In this document: piece after piece, positions 21,631 to 31,117 of the stretch
Layout of the letters: the number at the start of each line of letters is the position of its first letter
How positions within the stretch are numbered: position 1 is the stretch's first letter
Assembly (NCBI RefSeq): GCF_008040105.1
Contig: NZ_VRMG01000009.1
Coordinates: forward strand, 124,001 to 188,000
Length of the DNA: 64,000 bases
Direction of reading: 5' to 3'
Source of the DNA: Lacisediminihabitans profunda
Lineage (GTDB): Bacteria > Actinomycetota > Actinomycetes > Actinomycetales > Microbacteriaceae
Translations under genes and position numbers: made by a program
The notes under the pieces: model-generated
What the model saw: the letters and a program-made list of their open reading frames with translations, nothing else
Told to the model about the DNA's origin: nothing
Database searches by the model: none

Positions 21631-22265
21631 CTCGAATCCTGGTCGTGGACAACTACGACAGCTTTGTCTACACGCTGAACGGGTACCTGCTTCAGCTGGG
21701 TGCGGAGACCGAGGTGGTGCGCAACGACTCGTTCGCCTCGAGCGAGGCCGCCGAGCGGATCGCCGACTACGACGGCGTGCTGCTCTCCCCCGGTCCGGGC
21801 ACTCCCGCCGCGGCCGGGGTCTCGGTGCCGATCGTGCTCGCGGCGCTCGAGTCCGGGCTACCCCTCCTCGGGGTGTGCCTCGGCCACCAGGCGATCGCGG
21901 AGGCGCTCGGCGCCACGGTCACGCACGCCGACGAACTGATGCACGGCAAGACGTCGAGCATCACCCACGATGAGAGCGAGTTCTACCTCGGGGTGCCTCA
22001 GCCCTTCACGGCCACCCGCTACCACTCGCTGGCCGTCGTCGACTCGACGGTGCCGCGCGAGCTGGTCGTGACGTCGAGGACCACCGGCGGCGTCATCATG
22101 GGCATGCGGCACGAATCGGCGCCGATCTTCGGCGTGCAGTTCCACCCCGAGTCCGTGCTCACCGAGGGAGGCTACGCGATGATCGCCAACTGGCTCGCCG
22201 TGGCCGGCCTTCCCGAGGCACGCGAGGCGGCGAAGGGCCTCACTCCACTGGTGAACCTGAGCTGA
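21627..22265 (+). CDS. pabA/trpG: Glutamine amidotransferase (anthranilate/aminodeoxychorismate synthase component II)
   Basis: 212 aa. This class I glutamine amidotransferase supplies ammonia for anthranilate or 4-amino-4-deoxychorismate. The nucleophile Cys is in LLGVCLGHQAIAEALG, and the His-Glu pair is in GVQFHPESVLTEGG. The N-terminus ILVVDNYDSFVYTLNGYL is typical. No component I gene is adjacent, so it may serve both tryptophan and folate pathways. It is fixed in this position next to pknB in Actinobacteria. Confidence 0.92.
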   Translation: MTRILVVDNYDSFVYTLNGYLLQLGAETEVVRNDSFASSEAAERIADYDGVLLSPGPGTPAAAGVSVPIVLAALESGLPLLGVCLGHQAIAEALGATVTHADELMHGKTSSITHDESEFYLGVPQPFTATRYHSLAVVDSTVPRELVVTSRTTGGVIMGMRHESAPIFGVQFHPESVLTEGGYAMIANWLAVAGLPEAREAAKGLTPLVNLS

Positions 22266-22298
22266 CCAGGGTCCGAACCTGCCGAACCCCCGGCCGGA

Positions 22299-23990
22299 TC
22301 ACTTGCTGCAGTAGGTGAGGGTGATCGAGGAGTGCTGCGGCTGGTTGTCGCCCTTGAGCGACTGGGCGGTCACCTTGCCGCCCGCGCAACTGGCATCCGC
22401 CACGGTGCTGATGGTCAGCCCGAGCGGTTCGAGCAGAGTGTTCGCTTCCGGGATCGGCCGACCGGTGACATCGGGGATGTTGATCAGGCCATCGGAGATC
22501 ACGAGATCGATGACGTCGCCCTCGTGCGCGCCGGAGTTCGCCTCCGGCGTGCTGCGGATCACGGTGCCCGCCGCGAGCGTGGCCGAATGCTCGGGGGTCG
22601 ACTTGCCGTACTGGAGTTTGCGGTCTTTGAGGGCGGCCTTCGCCTGGTCCTCGCTGAGATTGTTCACACTCGGAACGGTCGTGGGGTTCTTGCCGTCCGA
22701 CACGTAGACCTTCACGGCCTGGTTGCGCGGCACCCGGGAGTCCGCGGCCGGGTCGGTGGAGATGATGTCGCCCTTCGCCACGGTGTCGCTCGGCAGGGTG
22801 AGCCGGCTGGGCACGAGCTTGAGGTCGGTGAGCTTCGTCGCGCCGGCGTCGTACTGTTCGCCGACGATGTTGGGGACGCGCACCGAGAGGCCGTCGCCGA
22901 TCGTCGACGGCGGGAGGTGGATCACCCAGAAGACGACAGCAACGAGGATCACGGCGAGGCTCGCGATGCCCACCCAGATCCAGGCGACGGGCGGGCGGCT
23001 CTGCGTGCGCACCGCGCGCTCGTCGGCGCGGGCGTTCAGTTGACGGAGGGCGGCCTCTGACCCGGCGGTGGCGGCCGGGTTGGCGCCGAAGAGAGTCGCG
23101 TTGAAGTCGTTGGCGACGCTCTTGCGCGGGGGCACGGCGCCGGCCGCGGCGGTCTCGAGGTCGTCGCGGAATTCCGCGGCGGTCTGGAACCGCTCGAACT
23201 TGTCCTTGGCCAGGGCGTGCAGCACGACGGCGTCGAGGGCGGGAGACACCCGGGGGTTGAGGGAACTCGGCGCGACCGCCGGCTCACTGATGTGCTGGTA
23301 GGCCACCGCGGCAGCGCGATCGCCCCGGAACGGCGGCCGGCCGGTGAGGAGCTCGAACAGCACCACTCCGGTGGAGTAGAGGTCGGTGCGGGCATCCACG
23401 GTCTCTCCGCGCGCCTGCTCCGGGGAGAAGTACTGTGCGGTGCCGAGGACGGCGCTCGTGTCGGCAACCGTCGCCGAACTGTCGGAGACGGCCCGGGCGA
23501 TGCCGAAGTCCATGACCTTCACCTGGCCATTTTGGGTGACCATGATGTTGCCGGGCTTGATGTCGCGGTGAACGAGCAATGCGCGGTGGCTGTACTCGAG
23601 AGCGGTCAGCACGCCGGAGATGATGCGCACGGCCTCCTTCGGCTCCAGCGGGCCGTCGGCGATGATGTCCCTGAGCAGTCGGCCATCCACGTATTCCATG
23701 ACGATGAACGGAACCTGGCGCTCCAGCCCGTTGGGCTCCTGTACCGTCTCCTCGCCTGCATCGAAGACGCGCACGATGGTGGGATGGGCCATGCGCGCGG
23801 CCTTCTGGGCCTCCTCGCGGAAGAGGACCCGGAAACGGGGATCGGTGGCAAGGGCCGGCTTGAGGAGTTTGATCGCCACGCGCCGACCCAGGCGAGTGTC
23901 GTTTCCCACGTGAACGTCGGACATGCCGCCGCGGCCGATGAGCGCGCCCACCTCATAACGGCCGACGAGCAGCCGGGTACCTTCGGTCAC
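22299..23990 (-). CDS. pknB: Serine/threonine protein kinase PknB with PASTA domains
   Basis: 563 aa. The kinase domain is at about 11-275: glycine loop GRGGMSDV, Lys in VAIKLLK, HRDIKPGN, DFGIA, and a TSAVLGTAQYFSPEQ activation segment with Thr residues. A membrane span (WIWVGIASLAVILVAVVFWVI) lies near residue 345. Three extracellular PASTA repeats follow (VRVPNIVG..., TVPSVNNLS..., INIPDVTGR...), the last with two cysteines that could form a disulfide. PASTA repeats bind muropeptides/lipid II and control cell-wall growth. It is last in the fhaA-to-pknB operon. Confidence 0.95.
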   Translation of the reverse strand: MTEGTRLLVGRYEVGALIGRGGMSDVHVGNDTRLGRRVAIKLLKPALATDPRFRVLFREEAQKAARMAHPTIVRVFDAGEETVQEPNGLERQVPFIVMEYVDGRLLRDIIADGPLEPKEAVRIISGVLTALEYSHRALLVHRDIKPGNIMVTQNGQVKVMDFGIARAVSDSSATVADTSAVLGTAQYFSPEQARGETVDARTDLYSTGVVLFELLTGRPPFRGDRAAAVAYQHISEPAVAPSSLNPRVSPALDAVVLHALAKDKFERFQTAAEFRDDLETAAAGAVPPRKSVANDFNATLFGANPAATAGSEAALRQLNARADERAVRTQSRPPVAWIWVGIASLAVILVAVVFWVIHLPPSTIGDGLSVRVPNIVGEQYDAGATKLTDLKLVPSRLTLPSDTVAKGDIISTDPAADSRVPRNQAVKVYVSDGKNPTTVPSVNNLSEDQAKAALKDRKLQYGKSTPEHSATLAAGTVIRSTPEANSGAHEGDVIDLVISDGLINIPDVTGRPIPEANTLLEPLGLTISTVADASCAGGKVTAQSLKGDNQPQHSSITLTYCSK

Positions 23991-24059
23991 GAGAGATCTC
24001 CTGGGTGGTGCGTACTGAGTCCTAGCCAGTGTAATGCGTCGTAAATGGGGGGTTGCTGG

Positions 24060-25730
24060 CTAGCCGGTGGTCGTGATGGTGAGGTTGGGCGAGGAGGGCG
24101 AGGTGCCGCTCGAACAGACCGCGACGTAGGAAATGGTGTTGGGGCCGGGGGTGGAGGACAGGGTGAACCTCACAGTCACCGTGTTGGCGGGGGCCGGGTT
24201 GGGCGGGTCGAAGGTGGAACCGGGGCTGGAGGTGATCGTGAACCCGGTGAGCGTGGAGCCCGATGGGCAGCCGGTGTAGGTGGGGATCGTCAGGGCGACG
24301 ACGTCAGACGCCTTGGGGGGTGTTGGACTCGTCGGCTGGCTCATCGCCGCCGGCGCGGTCGGGGTCGGCACCGCCCCGTAGAGCTTCACGGTGATGGTCG
24401 TGCCCTTCTGCACGTTGCCGGTCGGATCGACGAAGAACGACAGCCCGACCTTGTCCGCGGACGGCGCCGGGGCGGCATCCGGCACCACATTGGCCGCGAG
24501 GCCCATCTGGTCGAGGATGGTGCGCACCTGGTCTTCGGTCTTGCCGGTGAGGGCGGCGGAGGTCACGTTGACCGTGTTGCTCGTGGGCGTGGGGGTCGGG
24601 GTGGGGGTGATGGAGGGCGACGCCGAGGGCGACTTCGACGGCGTGGGCGGAGTCTTTGACGGGTTGGCGATGAGCGCGATGAGGGTGCCGACGAGCACCA
24701 CCACGAGGATGCCGATGAGGGCAATCAGGGGCCAGGTCCAGGGATTGCGGCCCTTCGTCTCGCCCTCCGACGACAACGGGGTCGACGAGGTGGCGATGGC
24801 ACCCGGCGCATTGAGCACGCGGGTGGCCTGGGTGACCGAGTTCTCGCGCTGCAGCGCCGGCAGCGTGCCGGCCCCGAGGATTCCGGGCACGGCGGCGGCG
24901 GCACCGGCCACGTCGCCCCGGCGCAGGGCCTGGGCGGCGCGCGCGAGGTGCGCGGCGGAGGCCGGGCGGTCGGCGGGGTTCTTGGCGATGCACGCGTAGA
25001 CGAGGTTGCGCACCGGCTCGGACACCGTCACCGGAAGGTCGGGCGGCGACTCATTGATCTGCGCCATCGCGATCGCCACCTGGGACTCACCGGTGAACGG
25101 CCGGCGGCCGGCGAGTGCCTCGTAGGCCACGATTCCGAGGGAATAGATGTCGGTGGTCGGGGACGCCGGATGTCCGCTCGCCTGCTCGGGAGACAGGTAC
25201 TGCACGGTGCCCATCACCTGGCCGGTGGCGGTGAGGGGAACCTGGTCGGCGATCCTGGCGATGCCGAAGTCGGTGATCTTGACCCGGCCATCCGGGGTGA
25301 TCAGGAGGTTGCCCGGCTTGATGTCGCGGTGCACGAGACCGGCCGAGTGCGCTGCGTGCAGGGCGGACGCGGTCTGGGCGACGATGTCGAGCACGCGGTC
25401 GGTGGAGAGCACACGCTCGCGCTCGAGGATGGTGGAGAGCGCCTCGCCCGGAACCAGTTCCATCACGAGGTAGGCGCTGCCTTCCTCCTCGCCGTAGTCG
25501 AACACGTTGGCGATGCCCTCGTGGTTGACCAGCGCGGCATGCCGTGCCTCGGCGCGAAAGCGCTCGAGGAAGCCGGGGTCGCCCAGGTACTCGTCCTTGA
25601 GGATCTTGATCGCGACGGTGCGCCCGATCACGAGGTCGGTCGCCTGCCAGACCTCCCCCATGCCGCCGATAGCCACTCGGCTGGAGAGCTGGTATCGTCC
25701 CCCGAAAGTGAGGCCACTTGTGGGTCTCAT
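24060..25730 (-). CDS. pknA: Serine/threonine protein kinase PknA with PASTA-like ectodomain
   Basis: 556 aa. The kinase motifs are AIGGMGEVW, VAIKILK, HRDIKPGN, DFGIA and TGQVMGTVQYLSPEQ. A transmembrane span (PLIALIGILVVVLVGTLIALIA) lies near residue 325, then a Pro/Ser/Thr-rich linker, one PASTA-like repeat (TGKTEDQVRTILDQMGL onward) and a C-terminal beta-rich domain with two cysteines. Mycobacterial PknA has no PASTA repeat, so this ectodomain is a lineage difference. The ATG overlaps the pbpA stop by 4 nt. Confidence 0.94.
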   Translation of the reverse strand: MRPTSGLTFGGRYQLSSRVAIGGMGEVWQATDLVIGRTVAIKILKDEYLGDPGFLERFRAEARHAALVNHEGIANVFDYGEEEGSAYLVMELVPGEALSTILERERVLSTDRVLDIVAQTASALHAAHSAGLVHRDIKPGNLLITPDGRVKITDFGIARIADQVPLTATGQVMGTVQYLSPEQASGHPASPTTDIYSLGIVAYEALAGRRPFTGESQVAIAMAQINESPPDLPVTVSEPVRNLVYACIAKNPADRPASAAHLARAAQALRRGDVAGAAAAVPGILGAGTLPALQRENSVTQATRVLNAPGAIATSSTPLSSEGETKGRNPWTWPLIALIGILVVVLVGTLIALIANPSKTPPTPSKSPSASPSITPTPTPTPTSNTVNVTSAALTGKTEDQVRTILDQMGLAANVVPDAAPAPSADKVGLSFFVDPTGNVQKGTTITVKLYGAVPTPTAPAAMSQPTSPTPPKASDVVALTIPTYTGCPSGSTLTGFTITSSPGSTFDPPNPAPANTVTVRFTLSSTPGPNTISYVAVCSSGTSPSSPNLTITTTG

Positions 25731-27166
25731 TTGCTCAGCACCGCCTCAATGACTTTCTTTGCGATTGGCGCCGCGACCGCATTGCCGAAACTCGTGCCAT
25801 TTTCGACGACAACGGCGACGGCAACCTGTGGATCGTTTGCGGGGGCGAAACCAGTGAACCAGAGGGTATAGGGCCTACCCTCGCCGTTCTGTGCTGTTCC
25901 GGTTTTACCGGCCACATCGACTCCGTTTATTCTTGCATTGTTGGCAGCGCCGCTGCTCACGTTGCTGACCATCAGTTGGGTGAGTGTCGCACTCGTCTGG
26001 GCGCTGATCGGCTGGCTCAGCACCTTCTGCTGGAACGGCTGGATCACCGAGAGATCGGGCGCGGCGATGTGGTCGATGAGCGTCGGCTGCATCAGGTTTC
26101 CTCCGTTGGCGATCGCCGATGAGACCATGGCCACCTGCAACGGCGTGACCCGGTCCTCGTCCTGGCCGAACGACGAGAGCATGAGCTTCGCCTGGTCGGT
26201 GTTCTGCGGGTAGAAGCTCGGCGTCACCGACATCGGCACCTTGAGCGCCTGGCCGAATCCGTAGGCCTTGGCGTATCTCGAGATCTCGTTCGCGCCGAGG
26301 GCGGCGCCCAGCTGGGCGAACGGAATGTTGCAGCTGAGCCGCAGCGCCGTGGCTATCGAGACCGTGGGGGTCCCGCCGCAGGATCCGCCCTCCGCGTTGT
26401 TGATCGACGTGCTGCTGCCGGGCAGCGGAAGGGTGGCCGGGTTGGGGAACTCGCTGTCGGGGGTGTACTTTCCGCTGTCGAGAGCGGCCGAGGCCACGAC
26501 GAGCTTGAACACGGATCCCGGGTGGTAGAGGTCGCCGGCGAGAGTGCGGTTGAACAGCGGATGCTTCGGGTCGGCGATCAGCTGCTGGTAGGCCGCGATC
26601 ACCGACTTCGTGTCGTGCGAGGCGAGCACGTTGGGGTCGAAGGCCGGCTTCGACACCATGGCGAGGATCGCGCCGGTCTTCGGGTTGATGGCCACGACGG
26701 CACCCGCGTTGCCGCCGAGGGCATCCCACGCCGCCTGCTGCACCTTGGGGTTCAGCGTGAGCGTCACGGCGGCGCCCTTGGGCGGCTGACCGGTGATGAT
26801 CGAGTTGATCTTGTCGAAGAACTGGCTGTTGGCGTTGCCGCTGAGGTAGTTGTTGAGCGCACCCTCGACACCGGTGTTGCCCTGGTTGAGAGTGAAGTAG
26901 CCGGTAGCCGCCGAATAGAGCTGGGGGTTGCTGTACACGCGCTGGAACTTGTACTGGTCGGTGGAGGGCTTGGACTCGGCCACGGCCTGGCCGTCGACGA
27001 GGATCGGACCGCGCTCGGCGGAGTAGCCGTCGTAGAGGGTGCGCACATTGCGCGGGTCGCCGTTGAGGGTATCGACCTGGAACACGGCGATCACCGTGGT
27101 CGAGGTGAACAGCGCGATGAACATCAGCAGCACGGCGATGCTCACGCGCTTGAGTTCCTTGTTCAT
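25727..27166 (-). CDS. pbpA: Penicillin-binding protein PbpA (class B transpeptidase)
   Basis: 479 aa. This is a monofunctional peptidoglycan transpeptidase partnering the SEDS protein RodA. It has a short cytosolic N-terminus (MNKELKR) and one span (VSIAVLLMFIALFTSTTVIAVF). The active-site motifs are HPGSVFKL (SxxK), SCN (LSCNIPFAQLG) and KTGTA. The open frame extends far upstream in shadow of rodA; the ATG at 27166 overlaps the rodA TAA (TAATG) and gives the family length. Confidence 0.94.
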   Translation of the reverse strand: MNKELKRVSIAVLLMFIALFTSTTVIAVFQVDTLNGDPRNVRTLYDGYSAERGPILVDGQAVAESKPSTDQYKFQRVYSNPQLYSAATGYFTLNQGNTGVEGALNNYLSGNANSQFFDKINSIITGQPPKGAAVTLTLNPKVQQAAWDALGGNAGAVVAINPKTGAILAMVSKPAFDPNVLASHDTKSVIAAYQQLIADPKHPLFNRTLAGDLYHPGSVFKLVVASAALDSGKYTPDSEFPNPATLPLPGSSTSINNAEGGSCGGTPTVSIATALRLSCNIPFAQLGAALGANEISRYAKAYGFGQALKVPMSVTPSFYPQNTDQAKLMLSSFGQDEDRVTPLQVAMVSSAIANGGNLMQPTLIDHIAAPDLSVIQPFQQKVLSQPISAQTSATLTQLMVSNVSSGAANNARINGVDVAGKTGTAQNGEGRPYTLWFTGFAPANDPQVAVAVVVENGTSFGNAVAAPIAKKVIEAVLSK

Positions 27167-28593
27167 TACTCCACCACCAATCGGGGCTGGTTGCGCACGC
27201 TGTCCGAGAGTCGCAGCAGCAGGGCCGCGATGATCCAGTTGGCCACGAGCGAGGAGCCGCCGGCGGCCAGGAAGGGCGTGGTGAGCCCGGTGAGGGGGAT
27301 CACTCGCGTCACGCCGCCGAGCACGATGAAAACCTGGAGGGCGATCACGAAGGACAGCCCGACGCCCAGGAGGCGACCGAAGTCGTCCTGCCCCGCGAAT
27401 CCGATGCGGAATCCGCGCGAGACGAAGAGCAGATAGAGCGCGAGGATTGCGAAGAGTCCGGCGAGACCCAGCTCCTCGCCGAGGCTCGCGATGATGTAGT
27501 CGCTCTCGGCGAGGGGCACGATGTTGGGCCGGCCGAGGCCCCAGCCGGTGCCGATGAGGCCGCCGTGGGCGAGGCCGAAGATGCCCTGAACGAGCTGGTA
27601 GCTGCCGCCCTGGGCCTGGTAGACCGTGGGGTTGAAGGCGTCGAGCCAGGCGTGGAACCGCCCGCCGACGTAGCCGAGAACCTGGCTGGCGACGAGGGCA
27701 CCGCCCACGAACAGCGTGAGGCCGAGCACGACCCAGCTGGCGCGGCCGGTCGCGACGTAGATCATCACGAGGAAGAGTCCGAAGTAGAGCAGGGCGGTGC
27801 CGAGGTCGCGCTGGAAGATGAGCACGATCATGGCGGCCAGCCAGATGATGAGGATGGGGCCGAGGTCGCGGGCGCGGGGGAACCGCATCCAGAGGAACTT
27901 GCGTCCCACGAGCGACAGGCTGTCCCTGGCCGTGACGAGGTAGCCGGCGAAGAAGATGGCCAGGGCGATCTTGGCCAGTTCGCCGGGCTGGAAGCTGAAG
28001 GAGCCGATGCGGATCCAGAGCCGGGCGCCGTTCACGGTCTCGCCGATCACCGGGAGCATCGGCAGCAGGAGCAGCGCGATGCCCACGAACATCGCCACAT
28101 AGCGATAGCGCTGCAGCACGCGGTGGTTGCGGATGAGCAGGATCACGGCGATGGCGATCAGCATCGCCATGGCGGTCCAGGCGATCTGGCGGATGCCTGA
28201 CGACTCCCAGCCGCTCACCTTCCTTGAGATGTCGAGTCGGTAGATCTCGGCGATGCCGAGACCGTTGAGCACCGTGATCACGGGCAGGATGAAGGGGTCG
28301 GCCTCGGAGGCCACGAACCGCAGCACCACGTGCATCGCGATGGCGAGCACGCCGAGACTCGTGCCGATGATCAGCACAGTCGGGTCGATCGTGCCCAGGG
28401 CGCCCAACTGCACGAGGGCGATCGAGCCGCCGACGATGATGCACGCGAAGAGCACCAGGAACAGTTCGAGGTTGCGCAGCTTCGCCGGCGCGCGAAGGCG
28501 CAACCGGATCGTGTTGGTGAAGGTGGCGCGCGCCCCGGCGTCGATCGGCTGCCCGATCGAGGCCGGCGCTTCACCGCTACTTCTTGATTGCAT
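27166..28593 (-). CDS. rodA: SEDS-family peptidoglycan polymerase RodA/FtsW
   Basis: 475 aa. This multi-span glycosyltransferase polymerises lipid II. About ten to twelve hydrophobic spans are seen from LFLVLFACIIVGGSIALVQ onward, with the SEDS features ARLWIRIGSFSFQPGELAKIALAI and the loop Asp region LIIWLAAMIVLIFQRDLGTALL. By position in the pknAB operon it corresponds to mycobacterial RodA (Rv0017c) rather than septal FtsW. The start at 28593 overlaps the pstP 3' end by 17 nt; the longer upstream frame is a shadow. Confidence 0.93.
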   Translation of the reverse strand: MQSRSSGEAPASIGQPIDAGARATFTNTIRLRLRAPAKLRNLELFLVLFACIIVGGSIALVQLGALGTIDPTVLIIGTSLGVLAIAMHVVLRFVASEADPFILPVITVLNGLGIAEIYRLDISRKVSGWESSGIRQIAWTAMAMLIAIAVILLIRNHRVLQRYRYVAMFVGIALLLLPMLPVIGETVNGARLWIRIGSFSFQPGELAKIALAIFFAGYLVTARDSLSLVGRKFLWMRFPRARDLGPILIIWLAAMIVLIFQRDLGTALLYFGLFLVMIYVATGRASWVVLGLTLFVGGALVASQVLGYVGGRFHAWLDAFNPTVYQAQGGSYQLVQGIFGLAHGGLIGTGWGLGRPNIVPLAESDYIIASLGEELGLAGLFAILALYLLFVSRGFRIGFAGQDDFGRLLGVGLSFVIALQVFIVLGGVTRVIPLTGLTTPFLAAGGSSLVANWIIAALLLRLSDSVRNQPRLVVE

Positions 28594-29821
28594 CGGAGAG
28601 CCGCTTGATGATGTTCTTGGCGTCCTCGAGGTCGCTCGCGCTGATGGTGTCCTGGACGGTCTTGCGCGTGTAGCTCGGCAGGTCGGTGAGCCGCACGCTC
28701 GTCTCCTCGTAGACGCTGTGCAGGGAGATGGGACCGATGTCCTGCTGCACGCCGCGGTAAATTGCAACCGTCGGGCCGTCGGCGCCGACGTAGTACAGGG
28801 ACTGGGTCCAGCGATAGCCGGCGATGATCGCGATCACGATCCCGATCGCGATGATCGAGATGCCGACGAGCCACGCCACCCGGCGATTGCGCGCCCGACG
28901 CCGGTCTTCGAGGATGAGCTCGTCGAGGTACTCGTCGGACTCCGGCTCGAAGTGACTGTCCTCCTGCTGGGTGGACTTGAGCGGATGCAGCAGCAGCGCC
29001 GGCAGGCGCACGGCCCGGCGGGCGGCGTCGCCCACGAAGGTGAGCGGCAGTGCTGCGGAGCCCACGACAACGGCCGGTTCGGAGGCCGACGACGGAGTCT
29101 CATCGACATCGACGACGACCACCGTGACGTTGTCCGGGGCACCCTGGTCGAGGCTCTCCTTGACGAGGCGGTCCGCCGCGGCGCGGGCGGCGGGAAAGTT
29201 CTTGAGCGCCGCCTCGATCTTGTCGTCCGACACGTAGCTCGAGAGGCCGTCGGAGCAGAGCAGCCAGCGGTCGCCGGGACGGGTATCGAGCACTGTCGAG
29301 TCGATCTCGGGGGCGGCGTCGATGTCGCCGAGCACTCTCATGAGCACCGAGCGACGGGGGTGCACGGCCGCCTCCTCCTGGGTGATGCGACCGCTGTCGA
29401 CCAGCCGCTGCACGAAGGTGTGATCCGCGGTGATCTGCTTGAGCACGCCATCCCGCAGGAGATAGATGCGCGAGTCGCCGATGTGCGCGACGGCGACCTT
29501 GCCGTCGGCGCGCAGCATGGCGCTGACGGTCGTTCCCATTCCCGTGAGCTCCGGATGGTCGAACACGGTCTCGGCGAGAAGCGAGTTGGCCGCGCTCAGC
29601 GCGGACTTCAGGGCGAATTCCGCGTCGTTTGCCGAGGTGAACGGCTTGTCCGTCTCCATGATGCGCTTGAGCGCGATCGCGGAGGCGACGTCACCGCCGG
29701 CGTGGCCGCCCATCCCATCGGCGACGATGAAGAGCTGGGTGCCCGCGTACCCGGAGTCCTGGTTATTGGCCCGGATTTTTCCCACATGGGAAACGGCCGC
29801 GCTCTTGCCCGATGTGGCCAT
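28577..29821 (-). CDS. pstP: PP2C-family Ser/Thr phosphatase PstP
   Basis: 414 aa. It dephosphorylates PknA/PknB and their substrates. The PP2C motifs are VGKIRANNQDSG, ADGMGGHAGGD, GDSRIYLL, DRWLLCSDGL and GAPDNVTVVVV, so the metal-binding aspartates are intact. After about residue 240 come a juxtamembrane segment, one span (VAWLVGISIIAIGIVIAII) and an extracytoplasmic tail. It is 4 nt downstream of fhaB and overlaps rodA. Confidence 0.95.
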   Translation of the reverse strand: MATSGKSAAVSHVGKIRANNQDSGYAGTQLFIVADGMGGHAGGDVASAIALKRIMETDKPFTSANDAEFALKSALSAANSLLAETVFDHPELTGMGTTVSAMLRADGKVAVAHIGDSRIYLLRDGVLKQITADHTFVQRLVDSGRITQEEAAVHPRRSVLMRVLGDIDAAPEIDSTVLDTRPGDRWLLCSDGLSSYVSDDKIEAALKNFPAARAAADRLVKESLDQGAPDNVTVVVVDVDETPSSASEPAVVVGSAALPLTFVGDAARRAVRLPALLLHPLKSTQQEDSHFEPESDEYLDELILEDRRRARNRRVAWLVGISIIAIGIVIAIIAGYRWTQSLYYVGADGPTVAIYRGVQQDIGPISLHSVYEETSVRLTDLPSYTRKTVQDTISASDLEDAKNIIKRLSDAIKK

Positions 29822-29825
29822 CCAC

Positions 29826-30368
29826 CTACCGCCGAAGTTCGAAGCTGGTCGTGCCGATCCTGACCGGAGTGTTCAGAGGCACCGGTGTGGGAAGGGTCAC
29901 CCGGGAGCCACCCAGGAACGTGCCGTTGGTCGAGTCTAGGTCCTGGATTACCCAGTCATCGCTCCACAGCATGAGCCTGGCGTGGTGGGTGGACGTGTAG
30001 TCGTCGCGGATGACGAGGCCGCTCTCGTTGGAGCGACCGATCGTGAGCGGCTCCTTCGACAGCTGCAATTCGAGCCCCTCCCTGGGGCCGGAGGTGATCA
30101 CGAGGCGGGTGGCTGTGGAGGAATGGGCGGCGACCGTGAAGGCCTCGGTGGCGGTGTCCTGGGAGGGGGCCGGCGCCGCAAAGGCGACGGGAGCCGTCGG
30201 CTGGGCCACCGCGGAGGCGACGAACGGCGCCGGGGCGGCCTCCACCGGCTGGCGGCGCACTCGCTGGCCGAAGAGGTCGGAGCGCAGGGCGTAGACCACC
30301 GAGAACACGAAGGCCCAGAGCACGAGCAGGAAACCGAAGCGCAGGAGCAGCAGGGTCAGTTCGCTCAT
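29826..30368 (-). CDS. fhaB: FHA-domain protein FhaB
   Basis: 180 aa. An N-terminal membrane span (about 5-28, LLLLRFGFLLVLWAFVFSVVYAL) and an Ala/Pro-rich linker precede a C-terminal FHA domain (LTIGRSNESGLVIRDDYTSTHHARL and DLDSTNGTFLGG) that binds phosphothreonine. In mycobacteria FhaB/FipA is phosphorylated by PknB and acts in septal and polar growth. The ATG overlaps the fhaA stop by 4 nt. Confidence 0.93.
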   Translation of the reverse strand: MSELTLLLLRFGFLLVLWAFVFSVVYALRSDLFGQRVRRQPVEAAPAPFVASAVAQPTAPVAFAAPAPSQDTATEAFTVAAHSSTATRLVITSGPREGLELQLSKEPLTIGRSNESGLVIRDDYTSTHHARLMLWSDDWVIQDLDSTNGTFLGGSRVTLPTPVPLNTPVRIGTTSFELRR

Positions 30369-31090
30369 CGGCGGCCGCCCTGGTCGTCGCCGGGCGCGCG
30401 CAGGTCCGAGAACTGGTCGACCGACGCGGCCTGGGCGAGAACCCGGAAGACGATGCGGGTGCGGCCGATGTTGATCACGGAGTCCGGGGGCAACGGCGCC
30501 TTGTGCACCGGGGCGCCGTTGAGCTGCGAGCCGTTGGTGGAGCCGAGGTCGTTCGCCTCGGCTCGGGTGCCGTCCCAGAGGATCTCGACGTGCTTGCGGG
30601 AGATGCCGGTGTCATCCACGGTGATGTCCGCTTCGCTGCCGCGGCCGATGATCGTGCGGGACTTGAGGATCGGGTAGCGCTTGCCGGCGACATCCAGAAC
30701 CGGTGTCCAGGACACCGTGCCCTTCACGCTCACCGAGTCGATCTGCACCATGCCCTCACTGAGGGTGGGATCCTCGGCGAGAGTGATGCTGATGCCACCG
30801 GAGAACTGGTAGTGCTGGGCGGCCGCGTGCTGCTGCACGAGCTGGCTGAACTCGTCGATGAGGGTCGGGCCGATGGCCGTCATGCGCTGGTAGTCGCCGC
30901 GGGCGAGTCGCACGGTGAACTTGTTGGGCACGAGAATGCGGTCGCGAGCGACCACCGCGGCCTGGGTGTCGAGCTCCCGACGGAGGGCCGAGGTGATCTC
31001 GATGGGCTGCAGGCCCGACTTGAAGGTTCTCGCGAATGCACCGTTAACGGCGCGCTCGAGACCCTTCTCGAAGCTGTCCAGTAGGCCCAA
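30365..31090 (-). CDS. fhaA: FHA-domain protein FhaA with DUF3662
   Basis: 241 aa. The N-terminal DUF3662 domain (LDSFEKGLERAVNGAFARTFKSGLQPIEI, to about 125) is followed by a C-terminal FHA domain (IGRGSEADITVDDTGISRKHVEI, LGSTNGSQLNG). In mycobacteria FhaA binds phosphorylated MviN and CwsA to restrain peptidoglycan synthesis; the linker here is much shorter than in M. tuberculosis. It is the promoter-proximal gene of the leftward seven-gene operon. The operon promoter should lie in or upstream of 31091-31117, possibly inside the MFS gene. Confidence 0.93.
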   Translation of the reverse strand: MGLLDSFEKGLERAVNGAFARTFKSGLQPIEITSALRRELDTQAAVVARDRILVPNKFTVRLARGDYQRMTAIGPTLIDEFSQLVQQHAAAQHYQFSGGISITLAEDPTLSEGMVQIDSVSVKGTVSWTPVLDVAGKRYPILKSRTIIGRGSEADITVDDTGISRKHVEILWDGTRAEANDLGSTNGSQLNGAPVHKAPLPPDSVINIGRTRIVFRVLAQAASVDQFSDLRAPGDDQGGRR

Positions 31091-31117
31091 TGGTCTCCCT
31101 TGTCACGGCGCGTGCAA

